Assembly (NCBI RefSeq): GCF_033807575.1
Contig: NC_084730.1
Span: forward strand, 7,299,986-7,363,985
DNA from: Cydia pomonella
Lineage: Eukaryota; Arthropoda; Insecta; Lepidoptera; Tortricidae
Direction: 5' to 3'
DNA length: 64,000 nt
The notes beneath the pieces are model-generated. The model made no database searches. It was not told the origin of the DNA and was given only the letters and a program-made list of their open reading frames with translations. The position numbers and the translations under genes were made by a program. Position 1 is the first letter of the stretch; each line of letters starts with the position of its first letter. Below are positions 37,811-48,701 of this stretch, one piece after another.

Positions 37811-39480
37811 GTATGCACAAACTGCATAGAAGGGAAGATGGCACAAATATCTCGGCGGGCGTGGCGCGGCACGGTTGCGCAAGAGTTGCGAGACGATTGC
37901 GGTGAGGCACTACTGTAAGCGGGTAAAGACTGTGGTCTATATTTATGAACGTGGAAGTAACTCTGTCTGTCTGTTCGTGTCTGTCTGTCTGTAAGTCTGT
38001 CTGGTTGTCTGTATGTCTGTCTGCCTGTCTGTCCGTCTGAACCGATGTCTGCACAAACTGCATAGAAGGGAAGATGGCACAAATATCTCGGCGGGCGTGG
38101 CCGGCACGGTTGCGCAAGAGTTGCGAGACGATTGCGGTGATGCACTACTGTAAGCGGGTAAAGACTGTGGTCTATATCTTTACTAATATTATGAACGTGG
38201 AAGTAACTCTGTCTGTCTGTACGTGTCTGTCTGTCTGTATGTCTGTCCGGTTCTCTGTTTCTCTGTCTGTCCGTCTGAACCGATGTGTGCACAAACTGCA
38301 TAGAAGGGAAGATGGCACAAATATCTCGGCGGGCGTGGCCGGCACGGTTGCGCAAGAGTTGCGAGACGATTGCGGTGAGGCTCTACTGTAAGCGGGTAAA
38401 GACTGTGGTCTATATCCATACTAATATTATGAACGTGGAATTAACTCTGTCTGTCTCTCCGTGTCTGTCTGTCTGTATGTCTGTCCGGTTCTCTGTTTCT
38501 CTGTCTATCCGTCTGAACCGTGGTGTGAACAAAATGCATAGAAGAGAAGATGGCACAAATATCTCGGCGGGCGTGGCGCGGCACGGTTGCGCAAGAGTTC
38601 CGAGACGATTGCGGTGAGGCTCTACTGTAAGCGGGTAAAGACTGTGGTCTATATCCCTACTAATATTATGATGTGGAAGTAACTCTGTCTGTCTGTCTGT
38701 CCGTATCTGTCTGTCCGGTTGTCTGTTTGTCTGTCCGTCTGTCTGAACCGATGTATGCACAAACTGTATAGGAGGGAAGATGACACAAATATATCGGCGG
38801 GCGTGGCGCGGCACGGTTGCGCAAGAGTTCCGAGACGATTGCGGTGAGGCTCTACTGTAAGCGGGTAAAGACTGTGGTCTATATCCCTACTAATATTATG
38901 ATGTGGAAGTAACTCTGTCTATCTGTCTGTCCGTATCTGTCTGTCCGGTTGTCTGTTTGTCTGTCCGTCTGTCTGAACCGATGTATGCACAAACTGTATA
39001 GGAGGGAAGATGACACAAATATATCGGCGGGCGTGGCGCGGCACGGTTGCGCAAGAGTTCCGAGACGATTGCGGTGAGGCTCTACTGTAAGCGGGTAAAG
39101 ACTGTGGTCTATATCCCTACTAATATTATGATGTGGAAGTAACTCTGTCTGTCTGTCTGTCCGTATCTGTCTGTCCGGTTGTCTGTTTGTCTGGCCGTCT
39201 GTCTGAACAGATGTATGCACAAACTGTATAGGAGGGAAGATGACACAAATATATCGGCGGGCGTGGCGCGACACGGTGCGCAAGAGTTGCGAGACGATTG
39301 CGGTGAGGCTCTACTGTAAGCGGGTAAAGGCTGTGGTGGTAATATTATGAATGAGGAAGTAACTCTGTCCGTCTTTCTGTTTGTGTTTTTATCTGTCTGT
39401 ATGTCTGTCCGGCTGTCTGTTTAGCTGTCTGTCCGTCTGTCTGTCTGAACTGATGTATGCACAAACTGGACAGAGCATTG
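37811..39480. repeat. Lep1/Helitron-like satellite, seven units of 230-242 bp
   Basis: Anchoring on the (G)CACAAACTG motif, units start at 37815, 38051, 38289, 38527, 38757, 38987, 39217 and 39459 (spacings 236, 238, 238, 230, 230, 230, 242). Each has a unique part (AAGATGGCACAAATATCTCG, GCGCAAGAGTTGCGAGACG, ACTGTAAGCGGGTAAAGACT, CTAATATTATGAACGTGGAA) and a TCTG-rich microsatellite of variable length. CTAATATTATGAA..AAGTAACTCTGTCTGTC is a motif of lepidopteran Lep1-like Helitrons. All frames across it are artefacts. Confidence 0.85.
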
Positions 39481-39484
39481 ATTA

Positions 39485-39890
39485 TCTAAGGACGGGCCTT
39501 ACGGGCACTAAGAATGGTGCTAGTTCAGTGGTGTCACTCACGTATTCGAGCTAATCGTGCAGTCTACTGCAGGTACTCTGACCTCCGAGTTATGAGCCCA
39601 GGTGCCTATTGCAACTTTCCGCTATAACTGGCGCCGCTCCACAACATCAAGTAACGATGTTGTATACGCTAAGGCCACACACGAACACGTTTGCAAGTCG
39701 TTTTGAGGTTACACGATTCACGAGAAATGGTCCAATTAGGCTTTGAAAGCATATTATGCGACTTTGTTTAAACTTTATTGCACAAAAGAAAGACTATGTA
39801 CAAAAAGTTAATTAAATTAGGTATTTTCTAACAGGCAATTATTGTAATATTTTAAAATGTTTTATTTTACTACCTTTTATTTACGAGTAG
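39485..39890. other. Unassigned stretch
   Basis: Contains no gene I can support; GGTGTCACTCACGTATTCGA and neighbouring sequence look repeat-like but have no second copy here. Confidence 0.3.
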
Positions 39891-39894
39891 TTTC

Positions 39895-40215
39895 ACCTTC
39901 ACCTGTCCCGTTGTCTGTCTGTCAGTCTGTAATCAAATCTTGCAAGTTAAATTTTCCCACTTCCCGGTTTCCGAAGAAGCTGAAAATTTGCATACATATG
40001 TAAGTCGGGTGACAATTCAATGTTATGGTACCATCGAGCTGATCTGATGATGAAGACAGGAGGTGGTCATTGGAACTCTGTGATAAAACAACGCAACCTA
40101 ATTGCGTTTGGGGTTTCTAGAATTGTCTCGATGAGTATTAGTTGCGTGTGGAAAGAAAAGTACAGTCAGCGATAAAAGCTTGTACCAAAAATGAAATTTT
40201 TTGCAAAAGTTTTTT
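39895..40215 (+). repeat. GACAGGAGGTGGCCATAGGAAC repeat, fullest copy
   Basis: TGTCCCGTTGTCTGTCTGTC, CCCACTTCCCGGTTTCCGAA, ATGGTACCATCGAGCTGATC, ACAGGAGGTGGTCATTGGAA, AAACAACGCAACCTAATTGC and GAAAAGTACAGTCAGCGATA. Other parts at 14448, 26655 and 27896. Confidence 0.7.
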
Positions 40216-40217
40216 TT

Positions 40218-40461
40218 TAATATTATAGGACATTATTACACAAATTAACTAAGTCCCACAGTAAGCTCAATAAGGCTTGTGTTGTGGGTACTTAGACAAC
40301 GATATATATAATATATAAATACTTAAATACATAGAAAACACCCATGACTCAGGAACAAATATTCATACTCATCACACAAATAAATGCCCTTACCAGGATT
40401 TGAACCCGGGATCATCAGCTTCATAGGCAGGGTCACTACCCACTAGGCCAAACCGGTCGTC
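40218..40461 (-). mobile_element. HaSE-like SINE, minus
   Basis: Reverse copy with a shortened AT core, head at 40461. Confidence 0.82.
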
Positions 40462-40479
40462 ATAATTTTTTTTAAGTTT

Positions 40480-40575
40480 TTTTTTAGTTTTAAGTTTGTT
40501 TGTTTAGTTTTAACTATGAAGCCTGATCTTCGAAATAAAGATATTTTATTTATTATTATTATTTATAATATCGTT
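40480..40575 (+). mobile_element. LINE 3' tail
   Basis: TTTTAACTATGAAGCCTGAT, CGAAATAAAGATATTTTATT, then (ATT)n. Confidence 0.5.
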
Positions 40576-40579
40576 ATTG

Positions 40580-41295
40580 TAATACAGGTTTTTCTTTTCA
40601 TATTAAGCTTGTTTCTATAGGTATTTTTGATCTGTGGGGCGAATTTTGTCGTCGTCTTACAAGGGACCTAAACGCATACATATTACTACGCGTGACTGGT
40701 CCCGTCACGGTATAAGACTATAGTTGTTACTGCATTTATTCATACTACCATATACGCTGCAAATTGTCTGCATGTATTACTTTTTAGGGGTCCGTATAAA
40801 GAAACTCAGTTAAATGTATAAAAAAGGTGTAAATATGCATTAATAACCGCTAAATGAATCATGATTCATTGATAGAGACAGATATATAAAGATTGAAAAA
40901 ATCGAGGCGGACAAAGTGGCGGGCGGAAGTTAGTTTAAATGTATACGACATCATAAATATTGAATAGAATATTTTATCGTACCTTTGTTAAACTGTAACA
41001 AACGTTTTTGCACACATACGGCATAATGTCATCCATTGTGGCATTTTCAAGCGTTTATTAATACAAATCAGCATAAATTGTGGATGTTTTATGCAATGAT
41101 AAGCGTTTTTAATCAGTAATTATGATGATCATTATCAGGAAGTAGTATTTTAATGCGTTTTTTAATTAAATGTCCATGGATATTCAGTGCACCTGTTTTG
41201 TAATTAACCTTAGGAGTAATAAAAAAAGGCTTATGAGGTCCAATTGTAGCCTCTATTACAGCATCATCACTGTAACTGTTGCATGTTAGTATAAG
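40580..41295. other. Unassigned stretch
   Basis: AT-rich, no gene or repeat copy recognised. Confidence 0.3.
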
Positions 41296-41299
41296 TTAC

Positions 41300-41425
41300 A
41301 AGTAGTTATAACTGTTTAGTGTATTAGATCTTTTTTCTTACTTTATTTCTTGTTTTCTAATGTGGTGCTGTTTGTAGATGGTTTTGCAATAAACGTTTTT
41401 CTATTCTATTCTATTCTATTCAATG
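41300..41425 (+). mobile_element. LINE 3' end with (TTCTA)n tail
   Basis: TGTTTGTAGATGGTTTTGCA, ATAAACG, then TTTTTCTATTCTATTCTATT. Confidence 0.6.
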
Positions 41426-41619
41426 TGATGTGTTAGATCACACGGTTTATAGCCTCTCTAAACGTCAACGTTAATCGCATGTGATTTGCAATGCATTGCG
41501 GCGTTTGGTCGATCGATTTAATGCGTTGCTCCTACCTATGTGGCTACCACCAGTACGGCACTGAAATAAACGCTATCGAGAACGTACGAGTAACTTACTT
41601 TCTATATCTTTCTCTTTTC

Positions 41620-41940
41620 TGGTGGTTGGTGGAGGAGCTGGCTGCGATGCCCAATATAAGCCACACGACTCCGCTTGTGCTCCGCTGGCTCGCTCACCTA
41701 GAGAGGACGGGAGAGGATCGTGGTGTGAGAAGAGCGTATGTGGGGCACACGGGTGGAAAACGTCCGTCTGGGCGTCCCTGATACCGCTGGAGTGACGAAG
41801 CTTTAAAAGACCTGTTCGCCATCGGAATTCCCAACTGGCGCCAAGTGGCGCAGGATAGGGCAGAGTGGCGCTCTCTTGTGTCAGAGGCTAAGATCCCGTT
41901 TGGGTCACTGAGCTAGTGAAGTAAGTAAGTAAATTGAAGA
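41620..41940 (+). pseudogene. RTE-clade LINE C-terminal fragment
   Basis: AMPNISHTTPLVLRWLAHLE, RTGEDRGVRRAYVGHT, GKRPSGRP, a TGA in place of a codon, then YRWSDEALKDLFAIGIPNW, RQVAQDRAEWRSLVSEAKIP and FGSLS to a stop. Same C-terminal layout as 5926-6767; ends in (GTAA)n, the expected RTE 3' terminus. 5' truncated and broken by an internal stop. Confidence 0.8.
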
Positions 41941-41980
41941 TAATGGCGAGGTAAAAAGACCGCCTATAAATCTACATTTT

Positions 41981-42086
41981 TTTAAATACCACGTCGGTGG
42001 CAAACAAGCATACGGCCCGCCTGATGGTAAGCAGTCACCGTAGCCTATGGACGCCTGCAACTCAGAGGTGTTACATGCAGTAACGA
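41981..42086 (-). mobile_element. LINE 3' terminal fragment
   Basis: ACCACGTCGGTGGCAAACAA, GCATACGGCCCGCCTGATGG, ACGCCTGCAACTCAGAGGTG: reversed CR1/Jockey-like 3' end with T-run (poly-A on the minus strand). Confidence 0.75.
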
Positions 42087-42089
42087 TGT

Positions 42090-42905
42090 GCTACCCATAC
42101 TAAATTAATTATTAACAAGCAGAAACGACAAGACAATAATTTTTCCACTTTTAAATTTGTTAAAAAAGGTACATGTTTATGTTTCTGTATCAGGCCACAA
42201 CATGGCAGACCCTCCAACGCGCAAGGTCCCTATAGGTAAAATCCGTCGCACGCAAGTTAGAGTTGCACTATTTTTCGTTAACCCGCTCACCCACTACGTG
42301 CAACCGCGCCAGCTAGCGGTCGCCCTTATGAATAACATCATTAGCGTAAATTAATAAATAAATTAGCGTCTGTAGTTTCACGGGGGAAACAATTCGTTCT
42401 TGACGCTTCCCGATAAACGGATTAAGAACTTATTGGTTACATTAAGGCGTAATGGCGGCTGGTTGCGCAAGCGCAAGTACGATTAGCCGCTTGTATACTA
42501 ATACGGAAACGGTAAGCGTGAGTCGACTTTAAGAGCCCGGTAACGATTTTAGAGCAAAAAAGTAAAATTGATGGATTTAGTCGTTGAAATTGTGCACCTT
42601 TTGTTCCGAAATATCTAAATAATAAGTATTGGTTTCTATTAGCACGTCTTCTCATCTTGCCTTTTTATAATGAGGTCGCAAGCGTGCGTCCCCGGTAATA
42701 TGTGACGAGAAGGAACAGTTTATAAAAATTTAACAAAAAATTATGGTGGTAAATTATCCAAAACGATGTATAAGAACAGTTTCAGCAAATGTTGTGTGGC
42801 TTATTTGAAGATTGTGAAACGCCGATGATAACTTTATTCGTTAGATATATGGCAACTAGCTTATTAAAGACTTTTCTATATATTGTGAAACAAACCCTAT
42901 AAAAA
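42090..42905. other. Unassigned stretch with an exon-like piece
   Basis: 42190-42236 has a polypyrimidine/CAG and an ATG in good context (CAACATGGCAGACCC), but no domain and no fit to neighbouring exons. No repeat copy recognised in the rest. Confidence 0.3.
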
Positions 42906-42909
42906 AAAT

Positions 42910-43113
42910 CAGGGATCGGAAACCGGTATTTTTGGTATGGGAGCGAAAACGGTATTTTTTTCGTTCTTTGTTGATTATTTCATTTCTAATTGGACAATCT
43001 AATAATATGAAATCGTTATCTAAAAACATAACTGAGTCCTACATTTGGAGTATAAAACAAACTGAAATATATGGTTATTTCTAAGTTTTTCCAAAAAGAC
43101 GGTTCCGATCCCT
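42910..43113. mobile_element. CAGGGATCGGAAACCGG hAT MITE, uninterrupted copy
   Basis: CAGGGATCGGAAACCGG to GACGGTTCCGATCCCT, 204 bp. Interior TTGATTATTTCATTTCTAAT and CTGAGTCCTACATTTGGAG match 28582-29602, whose insertion point it defines. Confidence 0.8.
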
Positions 43114-43119
43114 ATTCTA

Positions 43120-44005
43120 AATGTTTATAGGTTGTAAAACTTCTAAACAACATAAAATTTGACCCTATTTTTGTATTTTTTTCTAAATCTAGATTTCATT
43201 TAGCGTCATCAAGGAGGCCTGAACTCACTACATTGGCCAATTTTTTTTCTTTACAGTGATATGGTAATGCCGTCTTGCGCAGTATAATATATACACGGTG
43301 TTGTACGAACCCGAAATACTTTAACCAAGAAAGAAAGTGTTATATGAGTTTAGGTCAAATTCGCAAAAAAAATTGTTTTATTTTTCATACATATTGTATA
43401 TTGTACATAAAAAGTAAATGCTATTAGTAAATTGTCAAATTAATTTTTACTGTTTTTTTCGGAAAATCAAGTTTTTTCAAAGTGTTACTTGTTACCTTTT
43501 GACATCTATTGATAAGGATATTTAGACTACGTCCCATAATGACAACATCGCGATCAAAAGGGCGCTGTAAGTAACAACAAAAAGTTTTTTTTTTATTTTT
43601 TATTTGTATTAACTCTGACACTAGCGAATTCCAGAAAAGTTTATAGGAAATTCTAATCTTTAAATATGATCAGTTCGTCGTGTCACACTAAGTATATTAA
43701 GTGTGTGTATTAAGTATGTTTATGGAGAAAGTATAATTTCAGTGACATCTGTCAGATTAGTGTCAGTACTATAGACCGTTTTTCGAAGTCAAAAATCTAT
43801 TGACAGCTTTTTCTATAGGCATTTGTTCCATCGCTGAACCCTACAATTAACAAATTATAATTGCAATATTAAGTGGTTTAATTTAATCACTACTTACGGT
43901 TAAACTCCACAGAAGCTAATCGAGTAATGTAATATTAATATGTCGGGTTCCATTTCAGTGTTTAAGAGTCATACAGTCCAATTCGCACGTGCACTGAAAT
44001 ACCAG
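43120..44005. other. Unassigned stretch
   Basis: AT-rich, short frames only; no repeat copy or inverted termini recognised. Confidence 0.3.
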
Positions 44006-44017
44006 TACCATCTAGTC

Positions 44018-44502
44018 CAGTGGTTCCTAACCTTTTCAGTCCTGTCCCCCTAAGACTAACTGGGGATCCTGATTTTACCCTCCCTCCCAATAATCATCAA
44101 TAGTCTTTCTTATAGGTCTAATCTTTGTTATCTTTATTATAAATATATCTAATTGCTCTAGGTAAGTATAAAATGGAGATGCCTCTTTAACTTTGCTCAA
44201 CCCGTTACCATCAAGATGTCGTCTCTTTGACGTCCCCAATCCAAGTGTGCGAGTCTGTACTCCACTCTCTTTAGCTTCCGCTTACCCCTGCCACTTGCTA
44301 ACTCAAGTATTGCCAGGAAAGTCATTAAACATTACCCATCACCCTGATATTCAACTTAATGTTGCCAAGTAAAATTCATATTTGCATACACTATTCGGTG
44401 CAATTACTAAAAAATCATGACATTTTTAATTAAGCTTATTACCCCCGTGAAATAACAGTTTTATCCCCACGGGGGTAATTACCCCCAGGTTAGGGACCGC
44501 TG
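44018..44502. mobile_element. hAT MITE with perfect 8-bp target duplication
   Basis: Ends CAGTGGTTCCTAACCT and AGGTTAGGGACCGCTG are inverted with few mismatches; ATCTAGTC is duplicated exactly at 44010-44017 and 44503-44510. Subterminal C-rich tracts (TGTCCCCCTAAGACTAACTG, CCACGGGGGTAATTACCCCC). Non-coding, 485 bp. Confidence 0.92.
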
Positions 44503-44530
44503 ATCTAGTCACATTGCTCACACTGTTAAC

Positions 44531-44680
44531 TATTAAATATGTTAAAACGGGTCATTCACGTATTTTAAGACCACGCAACGCAACGCAAGCTCCTGACGAC
44601 ACTCCTCGGTACGGAGTGAAACATGTCGAGCGTTTTGGACTTAAAATACGCGAGTGACCCGTTTTAACATGTTTAATATG
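44531..44680. mobile_element. Palindromic MITE (GTTAAAACGGGTCA)
   Basis: TATTAAATATGTTAAAACGG..GTCATTCACGTATTTTAAG pairs with CTTAAAATACGCGAGTGACC..CGTTTTAACATGTTTAATA. Confidence 0.8.
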
Positions 44681-44840
44681 TCTGTGTCTCACGGAAGTTT
44701 AGTTTTTACAATCACACTGTTACAATAGGCATAAGGTCCACCTATCGACAGTTAAGAGTGTTGCTGTTTGTACCAAACATATATATATTACATAAATGTT
44801 CATGCCAAATGTTCATTTCATGCTAAATTTCATGTAGTTT

Positions 44841-45594
44841 AAGGGCTCGGAAACTGTTTTATTTTTGAAACCGGTTTCGTTCATTCACTCGGGAATGTAA
44901 TGATTTCGTTTCCGTTTGCAGTTACCGGTTAAATAACTGTTCTATTGAGATACCGGTATATGCCAAATTCGTTCGCCTTCTGTTTTTGTGGAACGAAATT
45001 AACTGGTTAAATTGAAAATATCAAAGCGAGATAAAACGAGTAAGTACTGCTACAAGCACACGGCCCGTCTGATGGTAAGCAGTCTCCGTAACCTATGTAC
45101 GCCTGCAATTCCGAAGGAGATACATGCGCGTTGTCGACCCCAACACTCCGCACCCTCGTTGAGCTCTGGTAAACTTACTCGCCGGCAGGAACACTACACT
45201 ATGAGTAGGGTCTAGTGTTGTTTGGCTGCAGTTTTCTGTAAGGTGCCTCCACCTTACTTCCCCAGTTGGGCTCTGCTCTAGATATAGAATGACATCCGCT
45301 GTGCTGTGCCCTACCACATAAAGCGAGATGACATTCACAGTGCCCATACTTCTCTTTTGGAAGTTGTTTAAGGACATACCACGGCCACGGTCCACGTATG
45401 ACGACGAGTTTAGCCGAGAGTCTTCGAAAGCCGAGAGTAACCGGTATAAAATTCCGTTCCCTCTTCTTACCGGTTAGGAGAGAGAACGTAATTTTTCAGT
45501 TCGCGTTCAATACATTAACAGGTTTTTAATGAACGAAATAATATAACGGTTTTGGAACGATATTAACAGGTATTTTAATACCGGTTCCGAGCCC
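44841..45594. mobile_element. AGGGCTCGGAAAC hAT-like element interrupted by a LINE end
   Basis: AGGGCTCGGAAACTGTTTTA and TTAATACCGGTTCCGAGCCCT are inverted; interior has ACCGGTT palindromes and TTCGTTCMTTCACTCGGGAA-type sequence. 45050-45402 is a LINE fragment inserted inside. The target duplication is not convincing. Confidence 0.65.
45050..45402 (-). mobile_element. CR1/Jockey-like LINE 3'UTR and 3' end, minus
   Basis: On the minus strand: GGGCACTGTGAATGTCATCT, GTGGTAGGGCACAGCACAGC, CAGAGCCCAACTGGGGAAG, GACCCTACTCATAGTGTAGT, then GTCGACAACGCGCATGTATC and CTTACCATCAGACGGGCCG. Joins the 3'UTR (also at 47590-47790) to the 3' end seen at 15783, 17709, 41981, 46223 and 58128, showing these are one LINE family. 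Confidence 0.75.
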
Positions 45595-45735
45595 TGACTT
45601 TAAACTTGTGTTTCTTATGACTCTTAATATGGTTTAGTATGACGGATGATTTGCAAGTATTTATACCTATGAGAAAAAACTGACCAATAATATTCCCTAG
45701 ATGTCCGTGTGTCACAGTGGATTTAAAGGAGTGTA

Positions 45736-46228
45736 TTTTTAGGGTTCCGTTGCCAAATGCCAAAAAACGGAACCCTTATGGATTCATCATGTCTGTCTGT
45801 CTGTCTGTCCGTCCGTATGTCACAGCCACTTTTTTCCGAAACTATAAGAACAATAATGTTGAAGCTTGGTAAGTAGATGTATTCTGTGAACAGCATTAAG
45901 AACTTTACAAAAAAAAAAAATTGGGGTTCCCCATACTTAGAACTGAAACTCAATTTTTTTTTCATCAAACCCAACACTTGTATGTAGCGCTCTGGTGGAC
46001 TAGCGGCGACTTGCAATCCGGAGGTCGCGGGTTCAAACCCCGGCTCGTACCATTGAGTTTTTCGGAACTTCTATAATAAGAGAATGATAAAAAAAAAGAT
46101 GTACATTACCATGCAAACTTCCACCAACAATTGGTTTGAACGAGATCTAGTGAGTAGTTTTTTTAATACGTCATAAATGGTACGGAACCCTTCATGGGCG
46201 AGTCTGACTCGCACTTGGCCGCTTTTTT
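45736..46228 (+). repeat. TTAGGGTTCCGT...GACTCGCACTTG repeat, longest copy
   Basis: TTTTTAGGGTTCCGTTGCCA at the left, TACGGAACCCTTCATGGGCG and AGTCTGACTCGCACTTGGCC at the right; contains (CTGT)n and a SINE head at 45990-46075. Confidence 0.65.
45990..46075 (+). mobile_element. Second tRNA-headed SINE family, head fragment
   Basis: GCTCTGGTGGACTAGCGGCG, ACTTGCAATCCGGAGGTCGC, GGGTTCAAACCCCGGCTCGT, ACCATTGAGTTTTTCGGAAC. tRNA-like A and B boxes present; tail lost. Confidence 0.7.
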
Positions 46229-46282
46229 CTATACCACGTCGGTGGCAAACAAGCATACGGCCCGCCTGATGGTAAGCAGTAC
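46223..46282 (-). mobile_element. LINE 3' terminal fragment
   Basis: TACCACGTCGGTGGCAAACA, AGCATACGGCCCGCCTGATG; extreme 5' truncation. Confidence 0.65.
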
Positions 46283-46369
46283 TGCATGAAATGTCAATAC
46301 TATGTCAAAAATAATTACTTACCGTATTTTTTAAAGGTATCTGTTGTCTTCCAGGTAATACTTTTCCAA

Positions 46370-46690
46370 ATACCAAAAAAGTCCGTCAAAAATATATGTA
46401 ATAGTCTTCGTTCTGCCATCGTGGGACTAGACGCGGACTTGCGTTTCACCCTTACGTCGTTACTTTACCACTGATTCGCACTAAACGCTACGCGATCTTT
46501 ATCATGCGAACGGCTAAGGAGTGGAATTCACTTCCTGCAAATCTATTCCCAGTCCACTATTATTTTGGATCTTTTTAAATAGAGAGTGAATAGACATCTT
46601 TTAGGTAAGCATATTCCATCCTAGACTGCATCGACACTTACCGTCAGGTGTGATTGTGGTCAAATGCTTACCTTTTGGTCTATAGGTAAT
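46370..46690 (+). pseudogene. CR1/Jockey-like LINE C-terminal fragment
   Basis: RTAKEWNSLPANLFPVHYYF followed by GSF and a stop is the R-T-x-x-x-W-N-x-L-P motif at the C-terminus of these reverse transcriptases; several stops and frame breaks around it. The 3'UTR continues to CACTTACCGTCAGGTGTGAT. Confidence 0.7.
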
Positions 46691-46743
46691 AATCTTAACT
46701 ACATTTTTTTACTAAATTAAACTTGTCTAAAACAATAAAAATT

Positions 46744-47085
46744 ATATAGGTATAAACTTGAAAAAAAAAAAAAGATAATCACCGGGCGAGATTCGAACCC
46801 GTAACACTCGTTTAGCAGTCCGCGTCTTAACCCGCTGGACCAGACGGACAGTGGCCGGCAACACGAAATTAGCGACCATATTCTGCGTCGAAAGAAAAAC
46901 GCATGAAAACTCGAAAACACGCGTTTTCCCAAGCATAAGACTAATCTAGATCGATTGTATACCCCCAAAAACCCCCATATACCAAATTTCAGCGAAATCG
47001 TTAGAGCCGTTTCCGAGATCACAGAAATATATATATTTATATATATACAAGAATTGCTCGCTTAAAGGTATAATATATATATATA
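46744..47085. mobile_element. tRNA-headed retroposon with (AT)n tail
   Basis: GGGCGAGATTCGAACCCGTA and CCGCTGGACCAGACGGAC are a reversed tRNA-like head; 46980-47085 (ACCAAATTTCAGCGAAATCG, TAGAGCCGTTTCCGAGATC, ATATATAT, ACAAGAATTGCTCGCTT) is typical of lepidopteran retroposon 3' regions. The two parts may be different elements. Confidence 0.5.
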
Positions 47086-47254
47086 TATATAAACATCACT
47101 TTTTGTTAAAGTAAAGAGATTTGAATGTAATAGAGAGGTAAAATCTAAGAAAAAAAACGTGCCCGTTTGACATCCAAAATAGATGGCGCCCGACTGTGCC
47201 ATATATTTTTTGTTTGCCACCGACGTAGTATAAAGGTAGAGGGCCAGCGATGGT

Positions 47255-47410
47255 GCGTACGCATCTACACGTGGTCCATTTCATAGTGCGTGCTCTCAAC
47301 CATCACATGGCAATTTCGCTGGTCCAGCGCTGGGCCATCGTGTAGAGGAGCCATAACTATCGCATGGCCATCTCGCTGGTCCAGCGCTGCGCCATCGTCT
47401 ACAGGGGCCA
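47255..47410. repeat. ~75-bp direct duplication
   Basis: CGCTGGTCCAGCGCTGGGCC at 47319 and CGCTGGTCCAGCGCTGCGCC at 47373, with ATCGTGTAGAGGAGCCATAA / ATCGTCTACAGGGGCCATTA following. The GCTGGTCCAGC core is palindromic. Confidence 0.6.
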
Positions 47411-47589
47411 TTACGAGTACCTGTCAAATTCGAAGCACGAAATTGTTTTAGATTTTACACATCTTACTCAATCAATGTATCTTTGCTAGTAACATTGAGT
47501 TATTATAACTATAGATATAGAGAAACCTTACAATTTCATGTAAGCAAGCTCCGCATATTTTTTGCATTTTTTCGTTGCGGGCCCGGGTA

Positions 47590-47790
47590 CATAAACTACG
47601 ACCACAACAGAGTTATGGGCATTGTGAATGTCATCTCGATTAGTGTGGTAGGGCACAGCAAAGCGGATGTCATTCCAGATCTAGAGCAGAGCCCAACTGG
47701 GGAAGTACCTCCACCTTACAGAAAACTGCAGCCAAATAACGCTAGACCCTACTCATAGTGTTGTGTTCCTGCCGGTGAGTAAGGTTGCCA
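47590..47790 (+). mobile_element. CR1/Jockey-like LINE 3'UTR fragment, plus
   Basis: GTTATGGGCATTGTGAATGT, GGTAGGGCACAGCAAAGCGG, AGAGCCCAACTGGGGAAGTA, CTAGACCCTACTCATAGTG: + copy of the 45050-45402 region. Confidence 0.75.
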
Positions 47791-48120
47791 GAGCATGCAC
47801 ATTAGACACAGACACATGGTAAAGAGTAGAAGTGGGTCAATGTTCAGTCGCCATCAGATATATGGTAGCGGCCAAGGTACTCAAATATTTCGGAGCAGCA
47901 TTAAATTTCAATATATTAGTTACGATAGATAAGGTCTATAATATCGGACCATATAATTCGCCGTAAATTTGGGAGCAGCGACTTTTCAATTAATTCGTGA
48001 CATACAATGAGACAAAGATATCGTAACAAACAGATCGTCAATGGTATCTAAGCAGTCAAGGTGATCATAAATATCGGAACATTTATGAAAAAATATACTG
48101 TAAATCCGTATGACATAGTA

Positions 48121-48245
48121 CAGTCGCCATCAGATATATCGGAGCGGCCAAGGTGGTCACAAATATCTGAACAAAACCTCTATTGTCAAGGCGATAAAGT
48201 ACATGTTCAGATATTTGTCCGCTCCGATATATTTGATGGCGACTA
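48121..48245. mobile_element. CAGTCGCCATCAGATATATC palindromic MITE, copy 1
   Basis: CAGTCGCCATCAGATATATC..GGAGCGG and CCGCTCCGATATATTTGATG..GCGACT arms; inner ATATCTGAACA / TGTTCAGATAT also pairs. TA precedes it. May be the left end of the transposase unit. Confidence 0.8.
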
Positions 48246-48701
48246 CCTATACATTTGAATTCGTTACTACCTATATTGACTAAGTTGTCAATGTCAAGGA
48301 TGATTTTGACGACTATTATGGATGAGCAAGTAAGTTTCTTAGACACATGAGATAATTTCAAGCAGCATTCTCGAAAACTGTATATTGATAGGTAAGCTAA
48401 CGACACCAGTGCTCGATATTCACGCAATGATCGACACTTTCAACCTTATTTCATAAGTAATAGACGTGAACTACTGGTGTCGTTTATTGGGTATTAAGTT
48501 GTCGATCATTGGTATCACTACCTTATTCATATGAATATAAAAACTTAATATAAATAAAAAAACTGATTTAGTAGAAAATATTTTTATTTTAAGAATCAAA
48601 CACGAACAATATTTACTTATACCATTAAAATAACCTTTTAATACGTGCTTCGCTAGCCGTAAACAAAATAAAACTCTGCTTTTCTTCAGCCTGTGAAAAC
48701 G

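Noticed and set aside
37768..39283. Long minus frames (e.g. 195 codons) with TDRQTDRQ repeats
   Set aside because: TCTG microsatellite and satellite units read in frame; no conserved domain.
42200..42354. MADPPTRKVPIG frame as an upstream exon of the PVDLSLK gene
   Set aside because: Good ATG context, but the plausible donor at 42236 leaves phase 1, which would put a stop in the 54329 exon; no homology recognised.
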